Origin: Actinomycetota bacterium
GTDB lineage: Bacteria > Actinomycetota > Thermoleophilia > Gaiellales > Gaiellaceae
Direction: 5' to 3'
NCBI GenBank assembly: GCA_005883955.1
Contig: VAXH01000062.1
Coordinates: 1 to 56,640 of the forward strand
DNA length: 56,640 nt
Each line of letters begins with the position of its first letter. The first letter of the stretch is position 1. Shown here piece after piece: positions 8,574 to 16,286 of this stretch. Both the position numbers and the translations under genes were made by a program. The notes beneath the pieces are model-generated. The model did not search any database. It worked only from the letters and a program-made list of their open reading frames with translations, and was not told where the DNA came from.

Positions 8574-8689
8574 CTCGTCTCCTTTCGCTTGCGATCCGAC
8601 TCACCCAGGTGCGGCCGGTTCCTCTGTTATGCATGGACGCCGCTCGTCATCGTAGTGGGGACAATCGTCTTCCTAACAGGCGAGCACGC

Positions 8690-9537
8690 TCATCCTTGAT
8701 CTCGGCTGCGGTTCTTGATCGAGGCTGGCAGAAGCTCGGGTGGGAGAGTGGCCGGAAACGCGGCGACGATGAAGGCGAAGAGGCAGAAGACGCCGAGCGT
8801 ATGCGCCCAAGCTGCGTCGGCGACGGTGAGGAATCCGATCCCGGCCACGAAGCAAGCGATCGCGAGCCGCGGCAACAGCCCTTGTGCGAGGACGGTCAGC
8901 AGAGTCCGCGCCTGGGCGGGCCGCTCGGGCACGCTCTCGCGACGGCCGAGGTCTCCGCCGAGCACGAGTCGGAAGAGCAGCGCGAGCGAGGGAAGAGGAT
9001 CACCGCTCCCGCGAGCACGGAGACAGTCACAGCCACGAGCGTGTCTCGGCCTGCGGCCGCGTCTCGAACTGTCAGTCCCTCGAGGAACACCGGCGATTGC
9101 GCAAGTGCCCAGCCGGCGATGATCGCGGCGACGGCGAGCGCCGCGGTGTAGCGGGATGCCTCGTAGCGCTTCCACCAGACGAGCGCGAGCGTCGCGCAGC
9201 CGGCAACGATCGACGCGATCAGGCCGATCGGCCCCCTGCCCTCGACGAGATGGTGGTAGAGCGGCTGCGCGTCGGAGTGGAGCACGGCCACACCCGCGGG
9301 CGCGATCGCCCCGCTGACGAGACCGGCCGCGAGCCCGCGATTGCGGAACTTCCGCTCGAGCGCCGGTTTGCCCAGCCGCGCGGCGTCCGCGCAGAGGAAG
9401 ACGGCGGCGAGGTACGCGGCGGTTACGACGGCGAGGGCGGCAACGCGATCTGCGAGGCGAACTCGCCCGCAGTGGGCAGTCCAGAGCCAATGGACTGCCC
9501 GAACGTCGTCGCCGGCAAGAACACCTGCGGCTGATCC
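8690..9537 (-). pseudogene. cydB: cytochrome bd oxidase subunit II (cydB) relic
   Basis: The minus-strand frame from about 9537 to 8993 reads as the C-terminal half of CydB: VVTAAYLAAVFLCADAARLG, RGLAAGLVSGA, VAGCATLALVWWKRYEASRY, AVAAIIAGWALAQSPVFLEG and TLVAVTVSVLAGAVILFP. It then continues one frame over as SLALLFRLVLGG, GIGFLTVADAAWAHTLGVFC and FAFIVAAFPATLPPELLPAS to a TGA at 8690. The shift is one C missing at 8990-8992. The N-terminal half of CydB (quinol-loop side) and any cydA are absent. A 12-bp hairpin (9543-9572) marks the truncated upstream end. CydB is normally an integral membrane protein that with CydA reduces oxygen to water at high affinity; this copy cannot be functional. 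Confidence 0.72.
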
Positions 9538-9542
9538 GACGA

Positions 9543-9572
9543 GCGGCGGCGGGCTCCGGGGCCCGCCGCCGC
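9543..9572. other. strong GC hairpin between cydB relic and gas vesicle operon
   Basis: GCGGCGGCGGGC (9543-9554) pairs perfectly with 9561-9572 across a 6-base loop. No T-run follows on either strand, so it is a structural or boundary element rather than a canonical terminator. It abuts the point where cydB similarity stops. Confidence 0.6.
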
Positions 9573-9612
9573 CTCACCTCGCTCGAAAACACGCGCGTGA
9601 CCGGGAACGTCC

Positions 9613-9652
9613 TGACCGGCAGCCGAGCCAACTTGATGGTCGCCGCCGGTCA
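9613..9652. promoter_or_regulatory. inverted repeat upstream of gas vesicle operon
   Basis: TGACCGGC (9613-9620) and GCCGGTCA (9645-9652) are perfect 8-base arms separated by 24 bases, about 110 bases before the first gene of the operon. Possible operator; I could not identify a convincing -35/-10 pair in this interval (9573-9745). Confidence 0.35.
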
Positions 9653-9761
9653 GCTTCCCTTCTTGCCCGCTCTCGGGCGCTGCGGTGGGTTCTGACGACG
9701 TTTACGGATGCAGCCTGTCGGCAACCCAGCCGTCAGCGAACAAAAAGGAGGCCGACGCACG

Positions 9762-10736
9762 ATGGCCGATGAAAAGGCACGGGAAATTGTCGATCAGGAC
9801 GAATCGCAGAATGGGACCGACGATGGCGGCCGGTCCCGTCTGGCGGCGCTGACAAGCAAGGAAATCCTGCTTCCGGCTGCCGCGACCGCGGCTGCCGCGG
9901 CGGCGGCTGGGCTGGCCGCGAAAAAAGGCCCAGACTTGATGAAGATGCTCGGAGGCGAGGCGGGCGACGAAGCCGAGAAGCTCGGCCGCAAAGGGGCTGA
10001 AGGGGCGAAGCAGCAGTTCGCCTCGGGCAGGGGGATCGCCGGCAAGGCCGCCTCGAAGCTGCTCGGCGGCGGAGGTGACGGAGGCGGTCAGAGCGGCGGC
10101 AAGACACGGCGCTTGCCGATCCAACGCTGGACCGACGTCGCGGTTCCGGTTGAGAAGGCGTACAAGACCTGGACACAGTTCGAGGAATTTCCGAAGTTCA
10201 TGCACCGCGTTCTCGACGTCGATCAGGAGGAAGACAACAAGATCCATTGGCGCGAGAAGATCTGGTTCAGCACGCGCGAGTGGGACGGTGAGATCACCGA
10301 CAAGAGGCAGAACGACCGGATCGCCTGGAAGTCCGTCAGCGGTACGCAGCACTCGGGCGTGATCAGCTTCCACAGGCTCGACAAGAACCTGACCCGGGTG
10401 CTGGTCACCGTCGACTTTGTGCCCTCCGGGATGATCGAGAAGATGGCCTCAGGAATGCGCTTCGTGAAGCGCGCCGTCGAGGCGGATCTCGCTCGGTTCA
10501 AGGCGTATGTCGAGTTCGGCGACGCGAAGGGGCTCGAGTACCGCGCCCAGCCCGAAGAGATGGAGCAGCATCGCGAGGGCGACGACGAAAGCGGGAAGGA
10601 CGCCGCCCAGGGTCGGGGCGAGTCAGGGGACGAAAAGAAGCTGAGTTCCGAGGACGAGAATCGGGACCGCGACTCCGAACGGCAGGAGCGTGAGAATCGG
10701 CGCCACGAGCGACGTGAGGCGCTCGCCTCGAGCTGA
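9762..10736 (+). CDS. gas vesicle cluster SRPBCC (polyketide-cyclase-like) protein, 324 aa
   Basis: First gene of the gas vesicle operon. Residues about 30-65 contain an Ala-rich helix (LLPAAATAAAAAAAGLAAKK). A Gly/Lys linker follows, then a START/SRPBCC domain at about 125-255: RWTDVAVPVEKAYKTWTQFE, FPKFMHRVLDVDQEEDN, KIHWREKIWFSTREWDGEI, DRIAWKSVSGTQHSGVISFH, LVTVDFVPSGMIEKMASGMR. The C-terminal 70 residues are charged and disordered (Glu/Asp/Arg rich). SRPBCC proteins of this type occur in Streptomyces gas vesicle clusters, where they are proposed accessory factors. ATG 9762 is set by a strong AGGAGG (9746-9751). It is followed after 2 bases by a 42-codon gene. Confidence 0.85.
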   Translation: MADEKAREIVDQDESQNGTDDGGRSRLAALTSKEILLPAAATAAAAAAAGLAAKKGPDLMKMLGGEAGDEAEKLGRKGAEGAKQQFASGRGIAGKAASKLLGGGGDGGGQSGGKTRRLPIQRWTDVAVPVEKAYKTWTQFEEFPKFMHRVLDVDQEEDNKIHWREKIWFSTREWDGEITDKRQNDRIAWKSVSGTQHSGVISFHRLDKNLTRVLVTVDFVPSGMIEKMASGMRFVKRAVEADLARFKAYVEFGDAKGLEYRAQPEEMEQHREGDDESGKDAAQGRGESGDEKKLSSEDENRDRDSERQERENRRHERREALASS

Positions 10737-10738
10737 CA

Positions 10739-10867
10739 ATGGCCGCCGCCGTCGCAGCAGCCCGGATACTCGGTAAGAGCCGCACCCTTTCCGTCTTCGG
10801 CGGGCTGGTCGCGCCGGCGGGACTCGTGAATGAGATCCGACGGCGTCAGGAAAGGACGGAGGGCTGA
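10739..10867 (+). CDS. 42-residue protein in the gas vesicle operon
   Basis: A 42-codon frame fits exactly between the SRPBCC stop (10734-10736) and the gvpA1 start (10870). It starts with ATG and ends with TGA 10865-10867. The product ([42 protein letters not shown]) has an Ala-rich start, a hydrophobic middle and a basic tail, like the helix module of its neighbours. No family is recognised. The tight packing and the gvpA1 ribosome site (GGAGGG) embedded in its last codons argue that it is translated. The ATG itself has no clear ribosome site, so it may depend on coupling to the upstream gene. Confidence 0.6.
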   Translation: MAAAVAAARILGKSRTLSVFGGLVAPAGLVNEIRRRQERTEG

Positions 10868-10869
10868 TC

Positions 10870-11334
10870 GTGGCGATCGCAACGCAAGGAACTGCCAGCA
10901 ACTACCTCCAGCGGGCGCCCAGCCCGAGCGGGCTGGCGGACGTCATCGACCTGATCCTGGACAAGGGCCTGGTCATCGACGCCTACGTGCGGATCGCAGT
11001 GATCGGGATCGAGTTGATCACGATCGACGCACGCATCGTGATCGCGAGCGTCGACACCTATCTGCGCTTCGCCGAGGCGGTCAATCGGCTCGACCTGACA
11101 CAGACGGAGCTCGCCGGCCTGCCGGAGCTCACCGAGAAAGGAGCCGAGAAGGCGACCGAGGGCGCGATCGAGGGAGCCGAGGACAAGATCACGCCCGACA
11201 GCTCCGGCCTGCGGACGGCCGCCAAGGGGGCGGCCGCTGCCGCAGCGGTGGGAGCGGCGGCGGTGGCGGCGCGGGAGCTTGCCTCGCGCGTGGGCGGAGA
11301 CAACAAGAGCGATGACACCGGAGACGAGGGATGA
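10870..11334 (+). CDS. gvpA: gas vesicle structural protein GvpA, copy 1, with Ala-rich tail, 154 aa
   Basis: GvpA is the small amphiphilic protein that polymerises into the gas vesicle ribs. The conserved core lies at residues about 20-72: [52 protein letters not shown]. Unlike the usual 70-odd residues it continues for about 75 more: an acidic stretch ([19 protein letters not shown]) and an Ala-rich helix ([20 protein letters not shown]) closely resembling one in GvpO. The GTG start has GGAGGG 7 bases upstream. The first 79 residues are identical to copy 2 at 11820, about 97% at DNA level. The tail would lie outside the rib lattice and could tether other Gvp proteins. Confidence 0.93.
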   Translation: MAIATQGTASNYLQRAPSPSGLADVIDLILDKGLVIDAYVRIAVIGIELITIDARIVIASVDTYLRFAEAVNRLDLTQTELAGLPELTEKGAEKATEGAIEGAEDKITPDSSGLRTAAKGAAAAAAVGAAAVAARELASRVGGDNKSDDTGDEG

Positions 11335-11337
11335 CCC

Positions 11338-11811
11338 ATGGCCAAAGAGCCTTCGACCGTTGCTGAGGAAGCCGGCGGGAGCAGCTTTTTCAAGGAACTG
11401 TCGAGCGCGGCCGCCAAGAAGGCGCTCACCCCAGTGCTGGCGGCCGCTGCAACGGCGGGTACGTCGTATCTGACCCGCAAGACAACCGAGATCTGGCAGC
11501 AGGACGTGCTTCCGAAGGTGCGCGAGAAGGGCGGCGGCAAGGCAATCGCCAAGCAAGCGCTCGGGAAAGTCGCGGACCGTCTGAGCGGGTCGCCCGCGCG
11601 GCTGCTCGCCGAGCTTGCTGAACGGTTGGGGGACGCAGCACCGAACCAGCCGCACGCGGCTCGACCTTCGACCGAAAAGAGCGGTACGGCCGAGCCAGAG
11701 GACGGCGCTTCGACGGCTGAGCCCGAGGCAAAGCGCGAAGAGGAGCGCAAGCAACGGCAACAACGCCGACACCAGCGTCAGAAGGCGCTCCAGAAGTCGG
11801 CTTCGACCTAA
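11338..11811 (+). CDS. gas vesicle operon accessory protein, unknown function, 157 aa
   Basis: No family recognised. Residues about 20-50 form an amphipathic or hydrophobic helix ([20 protein letters not shown]). Then come [20 protein letters not shown] and [20 protein letters not shown], predicted helical, and a disordered Glu/Lys/Gln/Arg-rich tail ([20 protein letters not shown]). It lies between the two nearly identical gvpA genes, with a 3-base gap from gvpA1 and 8 bases to gvpA2. The context points to a shell-associated or assembly factor; no catalytic motif is present. The start ATG 11338 follows the gvpA1 stop directly. Confidence 0.75.
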   Translation: MAKEPSTVAEEAGGSSFFKELSSAAAKKALTPVLAAAATAGTSYLTRKTTEIWQQDVLPKVREKGGGKAIAKQALGKVADRLSGSPARLLAELAERLGDAAPNQPHAARPSTEKSGTAEPEDGASTAEPEAKREEERKQRQQRRHQRQKALQKSAST

Positions 11812-11819
11812 GGAGAGCC

Positions 11820-12191
11820 ATGGCTATCGCAACCCAAGGAACTGCCAGCAACTACCTCCAGCGGGCGCCCAGCCCGAGCGGGCTGGCGGACGTCATCGAC
11901 CTGATCCTGGACAAGGGGCTGGTCATCGACGCCTACGTGCGGATCGCGGTGATCGGGATCGAGTTGATCACGATCGACGCACGCATCGTGATCGCGAGCG
12001 TCGACACCTATCTGCGCTTCGCAGAAGCGGTCAATCGGCTCGATCTGACACAGACGGAGGCCGCCGGGCTGGCGGAGCTCCGGGACGGCGGGGGGAATGG
12101 CGATGGCAAGGCGAAGGGCATGGTCGAGGGAGCGAAGGACGCGTTCTCCGGTGAGGGCAACCGCGAGAAAGAGCGCGCGAAGGGCCGTTGA
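11820..12191 (+). CDS. gvpA: gas vesicle structural protein GvpA, copy 2, 123 aa
   Basis: The GvpA core (residues about 20-72) and the whole first 79 residues are identical to copy 1; only about 8 bases differ over the first 240. After TQTE the proteins diverge completely: this copy has a short Gly/Lys/Glu tail ([20 protein letters not shown], then a basic end) without the Ala-rich helix. The ATG 11820 has AAGGAG a few bases upstream. The two isoforms could coassemble, giving decorated and plain subunits, which is inference. Confidence 0.93.
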   Translation: MAIATQGTASNYLQRAPSPSGLADVIDLILDKGLVIDAYVRIAVIGIELITIDARIVIASVDTYLRFAEAVNRLDLTQTEAAGLAELRDGGGNGDGKAKGMVEGAKDAFSGEGNREKERAKGR

Positions 12192-12194
12192 GCC

Positions 12195-12983
12195 GTGCCG
12201 CTCGAGAGTCCCATCATCGGCGGCGCGGGTGCTTCGACGGCGACCGCTCTTTACCTGTACGGCGTCACCTGGGCGGAAGCTGCGCGCCCGCAGCCGCGCG
12301 CGGGCGTCCATGGAGAGTCGGTTGACTCCGTCACCTATCGCGAGCTCGCAGGTCTGACGAGCAGCGTTGAGTCGACGAAGCTGCCTGCGAAGCGGCGCGA
12401 CCTGCTCAGGCATGCCGAAGTTCTCGGCACCGCGCTCGAGCACGGCACCGTCCTTCCGCTTCGCTTCGGCGTGGTCTTCGAGAACGGCACCGCGCTCGTC
12501 GAGGATTTCCTGCTCCCCCGCTACAACGAGCTCGTCCAGCTTCTCCGTCAATTCGAAGGCCGCGTCGAGCTGAGCGTGAAAGCGTTCTTCAGGGAAGAGG
12601 CGATCCTCGCCGAGATCGTCCAGGCCAATCCGCGGATCGCGCGGCTCCGCGAGGCGACGCGCGACGGCTCCGACGGCTCGACGTATCCGCTCAGGCTGGA
12701 GTTGGGCGAACGAGTCGCCGGCGAGCTCCAGCGACGGACGCTGCGTGACCGGCAGGCGCTTCTCGATCGCCTCTCCCGGCTGGCCCTGGACGTGCGGGTC
12801 GATCAGCAGCCGATCGAGCACCAGGTCCTCGGGGCGTCCTTTCTCGTCGAGCGCGAGCGGGTTGCGGCGTTCGACGACGCCATGAACGAGCTTGCACAGC
12901 AACAGGCGGAGCGAATGCATTTCAAGTATCTAGGCCCGCTGGCGCCACACAGCTTCGTGGGTCTCGACGCGGAGCGACGCTGA
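12195..12983 (+). CDS. gvpF: gas vesicle protein GvpF (GvpF/L family), 262 aa
   Basis: GvpF/L proteins are minor gas vesicle or assembly-chaperone proteins that bind GvpA. Family signatures are ATALYLYGVTWAEAARP at the N-terminus, LRHAEVLGTALEHGTVLPLR with FGVVFENG, RQFEGRVELSVKAFFREEA, and a C-terminal half with VLGASFLVERERVAAFDDAM and HFKYLGPLAPHSFVGLD. Length is normal for the family. GTG 12195 is 3 bases after the gvpA2 stop; its stop overlaps the gvpG start by one base (TGATG). Confidence 0.92.
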   Translation: MPLESPIIGGAGASTATALYLYGVTWAEAARPQPRAGVHGESVDSVTYRELAGLTSSVESTKLPAKRRDLLRHAEVLGTALEHGTVLPLRFGVVFENGTALVEDFLLPRYNELVQLLRQFEGRVELSVKAFFREEAILAEIVQANPRIARLREATRDGSDGSTYPLRLELGERVAGELQRRTLRDRQALLDRLSRLALDVRVDQQPIEHQVLGASFLVERERVAAFDDAMNELAQQQAERMHFKYLGPLAPHSFVGLDAERR

Positions 12984-13213
12984 TGGGCCTGTTCACCGGG
13001 CTGCTGACGCTGCCGCTCGCACCCGTCCGCGGGACCGTTTGGATCGCTGAGCAGCTGGCCGCGGAAGCCGAACGCGAGCTTCAGGACGAGCGGTCGGTGC
13101 GGCGGCAGCTCAGGGAGGCCGAACGGCAGTTCGAGCTCGGTGCCATCACAGCCGAGGAGTACGAAGCGATCGAGGACGAGCTGCTCGCACGACTCGAAGA
13201 GGAGAAGTCCTAA
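12983..13213 (+). CDS. gvpG: gas vesicle protein GvpG, 76 aa
   Basis: Short GvpG-family protein: MGLFTGLLTLPLAPVRGTVW at the N-terminus, then a long charged helix (QLAAEAERELQDERSVRRQL) and the typical QFELGAITAEEYEAIEDELL ending. GvpG associates with GvpF/GvpL in assembly complexes in studied systems. It shares the A of TGATG with gvpF and is directly followed by gvpO at 13214 without a gap. Confidence 0.92.
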   Translation: MGLFTGLLTLPLAPVRGTVWIAEQLAAEAERELQDERSVRRQLREAERQFELGAITAEEYEAIEDELLARLEEEKS

Positions 13214-13942
13214 GTGGCCGAGCCCACGGAAGCGCAGCGCAAACGATCGCAGGGGCGCGAGCGGCGCCGGAGTCAAGCTGCTGCCGCGGAGAATCGGGCA
13301 GGCGACGGCGTCGTCGAGGAAAGCGAAGAGCCGCTCGAGGCGGTCAAGCACGCTGCCAAGGTCGCGGCCGCAGGAGCGGCGGTCGGCGCAGCCGCAGCGG
13401 CGGCGCGAGCGCTCACGTCCCGCAGCGACGACGAGCACGAATCAGAGCCGGCCGCGGAGGCCGAAGAGGCGCCGGCAGCCGAACAGGAGTCGCAGAAGGG
13501 CGAACCCGGTCCGCGAAACGACGAACCCGCAGCGGAGGCCGAGGAAGCGTCGCAGACCGAACAGGAGTCCCCGGAGCCCGAGCCCAGCCCGAGGCGCGCG
13601 AAGGCCTCGGAGAGGGCTCCGGCCGCCTTCGCGGCAGACGGAGACGAAAGCGAAGAACCGGTTCGAGGTGCGTCTCCGGACGAGGCAACCCAGACGGTCG
13701 AGCGGGCTCGCCGGCAGCTTTCGGCTTTGCTGGCACATCCAGTCGAGTCGGTCTCCGCGTTCGAGCGCACGCACGACGGCTGGCTCGTGACGCTCGAAGT
13801 CGTCGAGGTTTCCCGGATCCCGGAATCGACCGACGTGCTCGCGTCCTACGAGGTCGAGCTCGACGAAGACCGGAACCTCAGGCGGTACGCGCGGGTGCGC
13901 CGCTACGTCCGTTCGCAGGCCGATCGGGGGGACCAGCAGTGA
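13214..13942 (+). CDS. gvpO: gas vesicle protein GvpO with long N-terminal extension, 242 aa
   Basis: The C-terminal 85 residues are GvpO: VERARRQLSALLAHPVESVS, AFERTHDGWLVTLEVVEVSR, IPESTDVLASYEVELDEDRN, LRRYARVRRY. Before it lie about 155 extra residues. These are a basic start, an Ala-rich helix at about 44-68 (KVAAAGAAVGAAAAAARALT) almost matching that in the GvpA1 tail, then a long acidic Glu/Pro/Ala low-complexity arm with imperfect repeats (EPAAEAEEA twice). GvpO is needed for vesicle formation in haloarchaea and streptomycetes. GTG 13214 abuts gvpG; the stop overlaps the next start (GTGA). Confidence 0.9.
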   Translation: MAEPTEAQRKRSQGRERRRSQAAAAENRAGDGVVEESEEPLEAVKHAAKVAAAGAAVGAAAAAARALTSRSDDEHESEPAAEAEEAPAAEQESQKGEPGPRNDEPAAEAEEASQTEQESPEPEPSPRRAKASERAPAAFAADGDESEEPVRGASPDEATQTVERARRQLSALLAHPVESVSAFERTHDGWLVTLEVVEVSRIPESTDVLASYEVELDEDRNLRRYARVRRYVRSQADRGDQQ

Positions 13943-14187
13943 GCAGCCGCGAGCTCGACGATTATCGGTCGGGGCAGCCGGCGCAGCTCGCCGACGTACT
14001 CGAGCGCGTGCTGGACAAGGGAATCGTGATCGCCGGTGACATCCAGATCAACTTGCTCGACATCGAGCTCCTGACGGTGAAGATCCGGTTGCTGATCGCG
14101 TCAAGCTCGAGGAGGCAGCGGGCCTGCCGACGTCGGAGCAGCAGGAGTCTTCCGATTGATCGCGCCCACCGCCACGCTCCCCCGTAA
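13939..14187 (+). CDS. gvpJ: GvpJ-type shell protein, C-terminus frameshifted, 82 aa
   Basis: The core AQLADVLERVLDKGIVIAGD, IQINLLDIELLTVKIRLLIA is a clear GvpA/J-family domain, closest in type to GvpJ, a minor tip or vertex protein. After LLIAS the frame runs into Arg-rich nonsense (SSRRQRACRRRSS) to a stop at 14187, 32 bases inside the next gene. One frame over, from AAG 14103, the sequence reads KLEEAAGLPTSEQQESSD and stops at 14157-14159, giving the normal TTGA overlap with the next start. An out-of-frame deletion near 14100, between the ASVD-like end of the core and KLEEA, is the simplest explanation. The core may still be functional. Confidence 0.8.
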   Translation: MSSRELDDYRSGQPAQLADVLERVLDKGIVIAGDIQINLLDIELLTVKIRLLIASSSRRQRACRRRSSRSLPIDRAHRHAPP

Positions 14188-14995
14188 GGGCCTTGGTTGG
14201 TATCTCTACGGCGTCGCAGCCGCCGATGAAGCGTCTGCGCGGCTGGGCGCCGGGCTTGCTGCCGGTGCCGCGCAGGAGGTCGAGCTCGTCACGGAAGGGC
14301 CTCTGGTCGGGGTGGCGAGCCGTGTTTCGCTGGAGGAGTTCGACGAGCAAGCGCTGCCCGACCGGCTGAGTGACGCGACCTGGCTCGAGCAGAAGATCCG
14401 CACTCACGAGCACGTCCTAGAGCGGGTGCTCGAACACGCGTCGGTCGTGCCGTGTCGCTTCTGCACCGTCTACCGAGGCGAGGTCGAGCTCCGGCGCTTT
14501 CTCTCGGAGCGCGGCGAGGCGCTCGAAGCCGCGCTCGATCGTGTCCGGGGAAGGGTGGAGGTCGGCGTCAAGGCGTTCGTCGATCGCGACCGCTTCGCAG
14601 CGGGGCGGGCCAGGCAAAACGACGACATCCGGCAGCTCGAGGCTCAGGCGTCGACTGCGGAGGGCGGGCGCGCCTACCTGGAGCGCCGCCGCCTCGAGCA
14701 ACTGGTCGCCTCGGAGCTGGAGCGTTTCCGGGGCGAAGCAGCCGACCGAATTCATACCCGCCTGCTGTCCGCTGCCGAGGACGGCCTCGTCCTGCCGCTG
14801 CAGGCCCCCGAGCTCTCGGGGCGCGCCGAGGAGATGGTCTTCAACGGCGCCTATCTCGTGACCGCGGACCGAGTCGGCTTCGAGGAGGCCCTTGGCTCGC
14901 TTGCCCGGGACATCCGAGACGACGGCATCGACCTCGAGCTCACGGGCCCATGGCCTGCGTACAACTTCGTGCCGGAGGAGCTCGGTGCGGGATGA
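14156..14995 (+). CDS. gvpL: gas vesicle protein GvpL (GvpF/L family), 279 aa
   Basis: Second GvpF/L protein: GLGWYLYGVAAADEASARLG, VELVTEGPLVGVASRVSLEE, VLERVLEHASVVPCRFCTVY, RVRGRVEVGVKAFVDRDRFA, then MVFNGAYLVTADRVGFEEAL and LTGPWPAYNFVPEELG, which is the family C-terminal signature. It lies between the GvpJ-type and GvpS-type genes, the order known from Streptomyces. The TTG start 14156 overlaps the ancestral gvpJ stop; the stop overlaps the next ATG. Confidence 0.9.
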   Translation: MIAPTATLPRKGLGWYLYGVAAADEASARLGAGLAAGAAQEVELVTEGPLVGVASRVSLEEFDEQALPDRLSDATWLEQKIRTHEHVLERVLEHASVVPCRFCTVYRGEVELRRFLSERGEALEAALDRVRGRVEVGVKAFVDRDRFAAGRARQNDDIRQLEAQASTAEGGRAYLERRRLEQLVASELERFRGEAADRIHTRLLSAAEDGLVLPLQAPELSGRAEEMVFNGAYLVTADRVGFEEALGSLARDIRDDGIDLELTGPWPAYNFVPEELGAG

Positions 14996-15207
14996 GCATG
15001 AGCGAGCAGCAGACGTTGAAGCAGCAGGTGACGCTCCTCGAGCTCGTCGACCGCGTCCTCAACAAGGGAGTCGTCGTGTCCGGCGACATCACGCTTTCTG
15101 TTGCCGGCGTCGATCTCGTCTACGTCGGGCTCCGCGTCCTGCTCTCGTCTGTGGCAACTCTCGAAGAGCCGCGCGAGCGAATCTCAGCCGCAGGTGCGGC
15201 GCCATGA
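14992..15207 (+). CDS. gvpS: GvpA/J-family protein, GvpS-type, 71 aa
   Basis: Small GvpA-superfamily protein with core TLLELVDRVLNKGVVVSGDI and TLSVAGVDLVYVGLRVLLSS. The SVAGVDLVYVGLR variant and the position between gvpL and gvpK match the Streptomyces gene called gvpS; the symbol is assigned on that positional analogy. It starts at ATG 14992 (4-base overlap with gvpL) and overlaps the next start by 4 bases. Confidence 0.85.
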   Translation: MSMSEQQTLKQQVTLLELVDRVLNKGVVVSGDITLSVAGVDLVYVGLRVLLSSVATLEEPRERISAAGAAP

Positions 15208-15866
15208 TCCATCTCTACGGCGTGGTCGAGGAGCTGGAAGCGCTGCCGCCGGTCGACGGCGTCGGGGCGGAGCCGCTCGAGCGCCGCCGAATCGAGGGGC
15301 TCGAGCTCGTTGTCAGCCGCACGGCCCTCGAAGGAAGCGATGTCACCCAGGCAGCGGTCTTGTCGCACGCCAACGTCGTCGAGGCGCTGATGGCCCGAAG
15401 CGGCGCCGTCCTGCCTGCCCGGTTTGGTCACGCGTTCTCGGACGAGCACGAGCTCGCCGCCGCGGTGAGGACCAAGGCCTCTGCGCTCGCTCGCGGCCTT
15501 ACCCTCGTCCGGGGCTGTGTCGAGTTCGGCCTTCGAGTGCTCGGCGACGATAAGGCGCCCGAGAACGGATCCCGCGAGCTCTCGGGCCGCGACTACATGC
15601 GGGCCCGGCTCGCGGAGGAGCAGGCCCGCTGGCGACTCGCCGAGGAGCTGCACGAGCCGCTCGCTCGGTTGTCGCGTGCGAGCGCTCGATTCGGCGGCGC
15701 GTCGTCCGACCTGCTTCAGTCCGCCTACCTCGTGCCCCGTCAGGAGGTCGATGTCTTCGGCGAGCACGTGCGCCGGTTCGAGGCTGCGCACCCGCACCTG
15801 ACGATCGTCTGCACCGGACCGTGGCCGCCGTACACCTTCGCGGCCAACGGGGAGGAGGACGCGTGA
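15204..15866 (+). CDS. third GvpF/L-family protein, 220 aa
   Basis: A shorter GvpF/L homologue: IHLYGVVEELEALPPVDGVG, VLSHANVVEALMARSGAVLP with ARFGHAFSD, LVRGCVEFGLRVLGDDKAPE, SSDLLQSAYLVPRQEVDVFG and IVCTGPWPPYTFAANGE. It keeps both halves of the family fold but lacks about 50 residues of the middle found in the other two copies. ATG 15204 overlaps gvpS; the stop overlaps gvpK (GTGA). Confidence 0.88.
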   Translation: MIHLYGVVEELEALPPVDGVGAEPLERRRIEGLELVVSRTALEGSDVTQAAVLSHANVVEALMARSGAVLPARFGHAFSDEHELAAAVRTKASALARGLTLVRGCVEFGLRVLGDDKAPENGSRELSGRDYMRARLAEEQARWRLAEELHEPLARLSRASARFGGASSDLLQSAYLVPRQEVDVFGEHVRRFEAAHPHLTIVCTGPWPPYTFAANGEEDA

Positions 15867-16219
15867 ACGCGAGGCACGAGCCGATCGACAAACTGTTGAC
15901 GGGCGGTGACCTCGAGCGAATTGCCGGCGACCTCGAGCACCTGCCGGAAGCGTTTCCCCGCCGCGTGAACGCGGATCCGGAGCAGGTCGAGCGCGGCCTC
16001 GCACAGCTCGTATTGACGCTCGTCGAGCTGCTGCGCCAGCTGATGGAGCGGCAGGCGCTGAGGCGCATGGACCTGGACACGCTGACCGATGAGCAGGTCG
16101 AGCGCATGGGGGAGACGTTCATGAAGCTCGACCAGCGAATGCAGGAGCTCAAGAAGCATTTCGAGCTGGAGGACAGCGACCTCAACATCAATCTCGGGCC
16201 GCTCGGAAACCTGCTGTGA
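15863..16219 (+). CDS. gvpK: gas vesicle protein GvpK, 118 aa
   Basis: GvpK family: VERGLAQLVLTLVELLRQLM, ERQALRRMDLDTLTDEQVER, MGETFMKLDQRMQELKKHFE, then LNINLGPLGNLL, all diagnostic. GvpK is an essential minor component in studied vesicles. GTG 15863 is chosen for the overlap with the upstream stop and because upstream codons are antisense-like. It closes the tightly overlapped core of the operon; a 67-base gap follows. Confidence 0.92.
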   Translation: MNARHEPIDKLLTGGDLERIAGDLEHLPEAFPRRVNADPEQVERGLAQLVLTLVELLRQLMERQALRRMDLDTLTDEQVERMGETFMKLDQRMQELKKHFELEDSDLNINLGPLGNLL

Positions 16220-16286
16220 GGACTGGAATGAAACCGGGCGCGGTGGGGATAGTCGGAAACAGACATCGACTGAAAGGAGAACGAGG

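Noticed and set aside
9762-10736. Polyketide biosynthesis cyclase
   Set aside because: No polyketide genes are present; the SRPBCC domain lies at the head of a gas vesicle operon and carries the cluster's Ala-rich helix.
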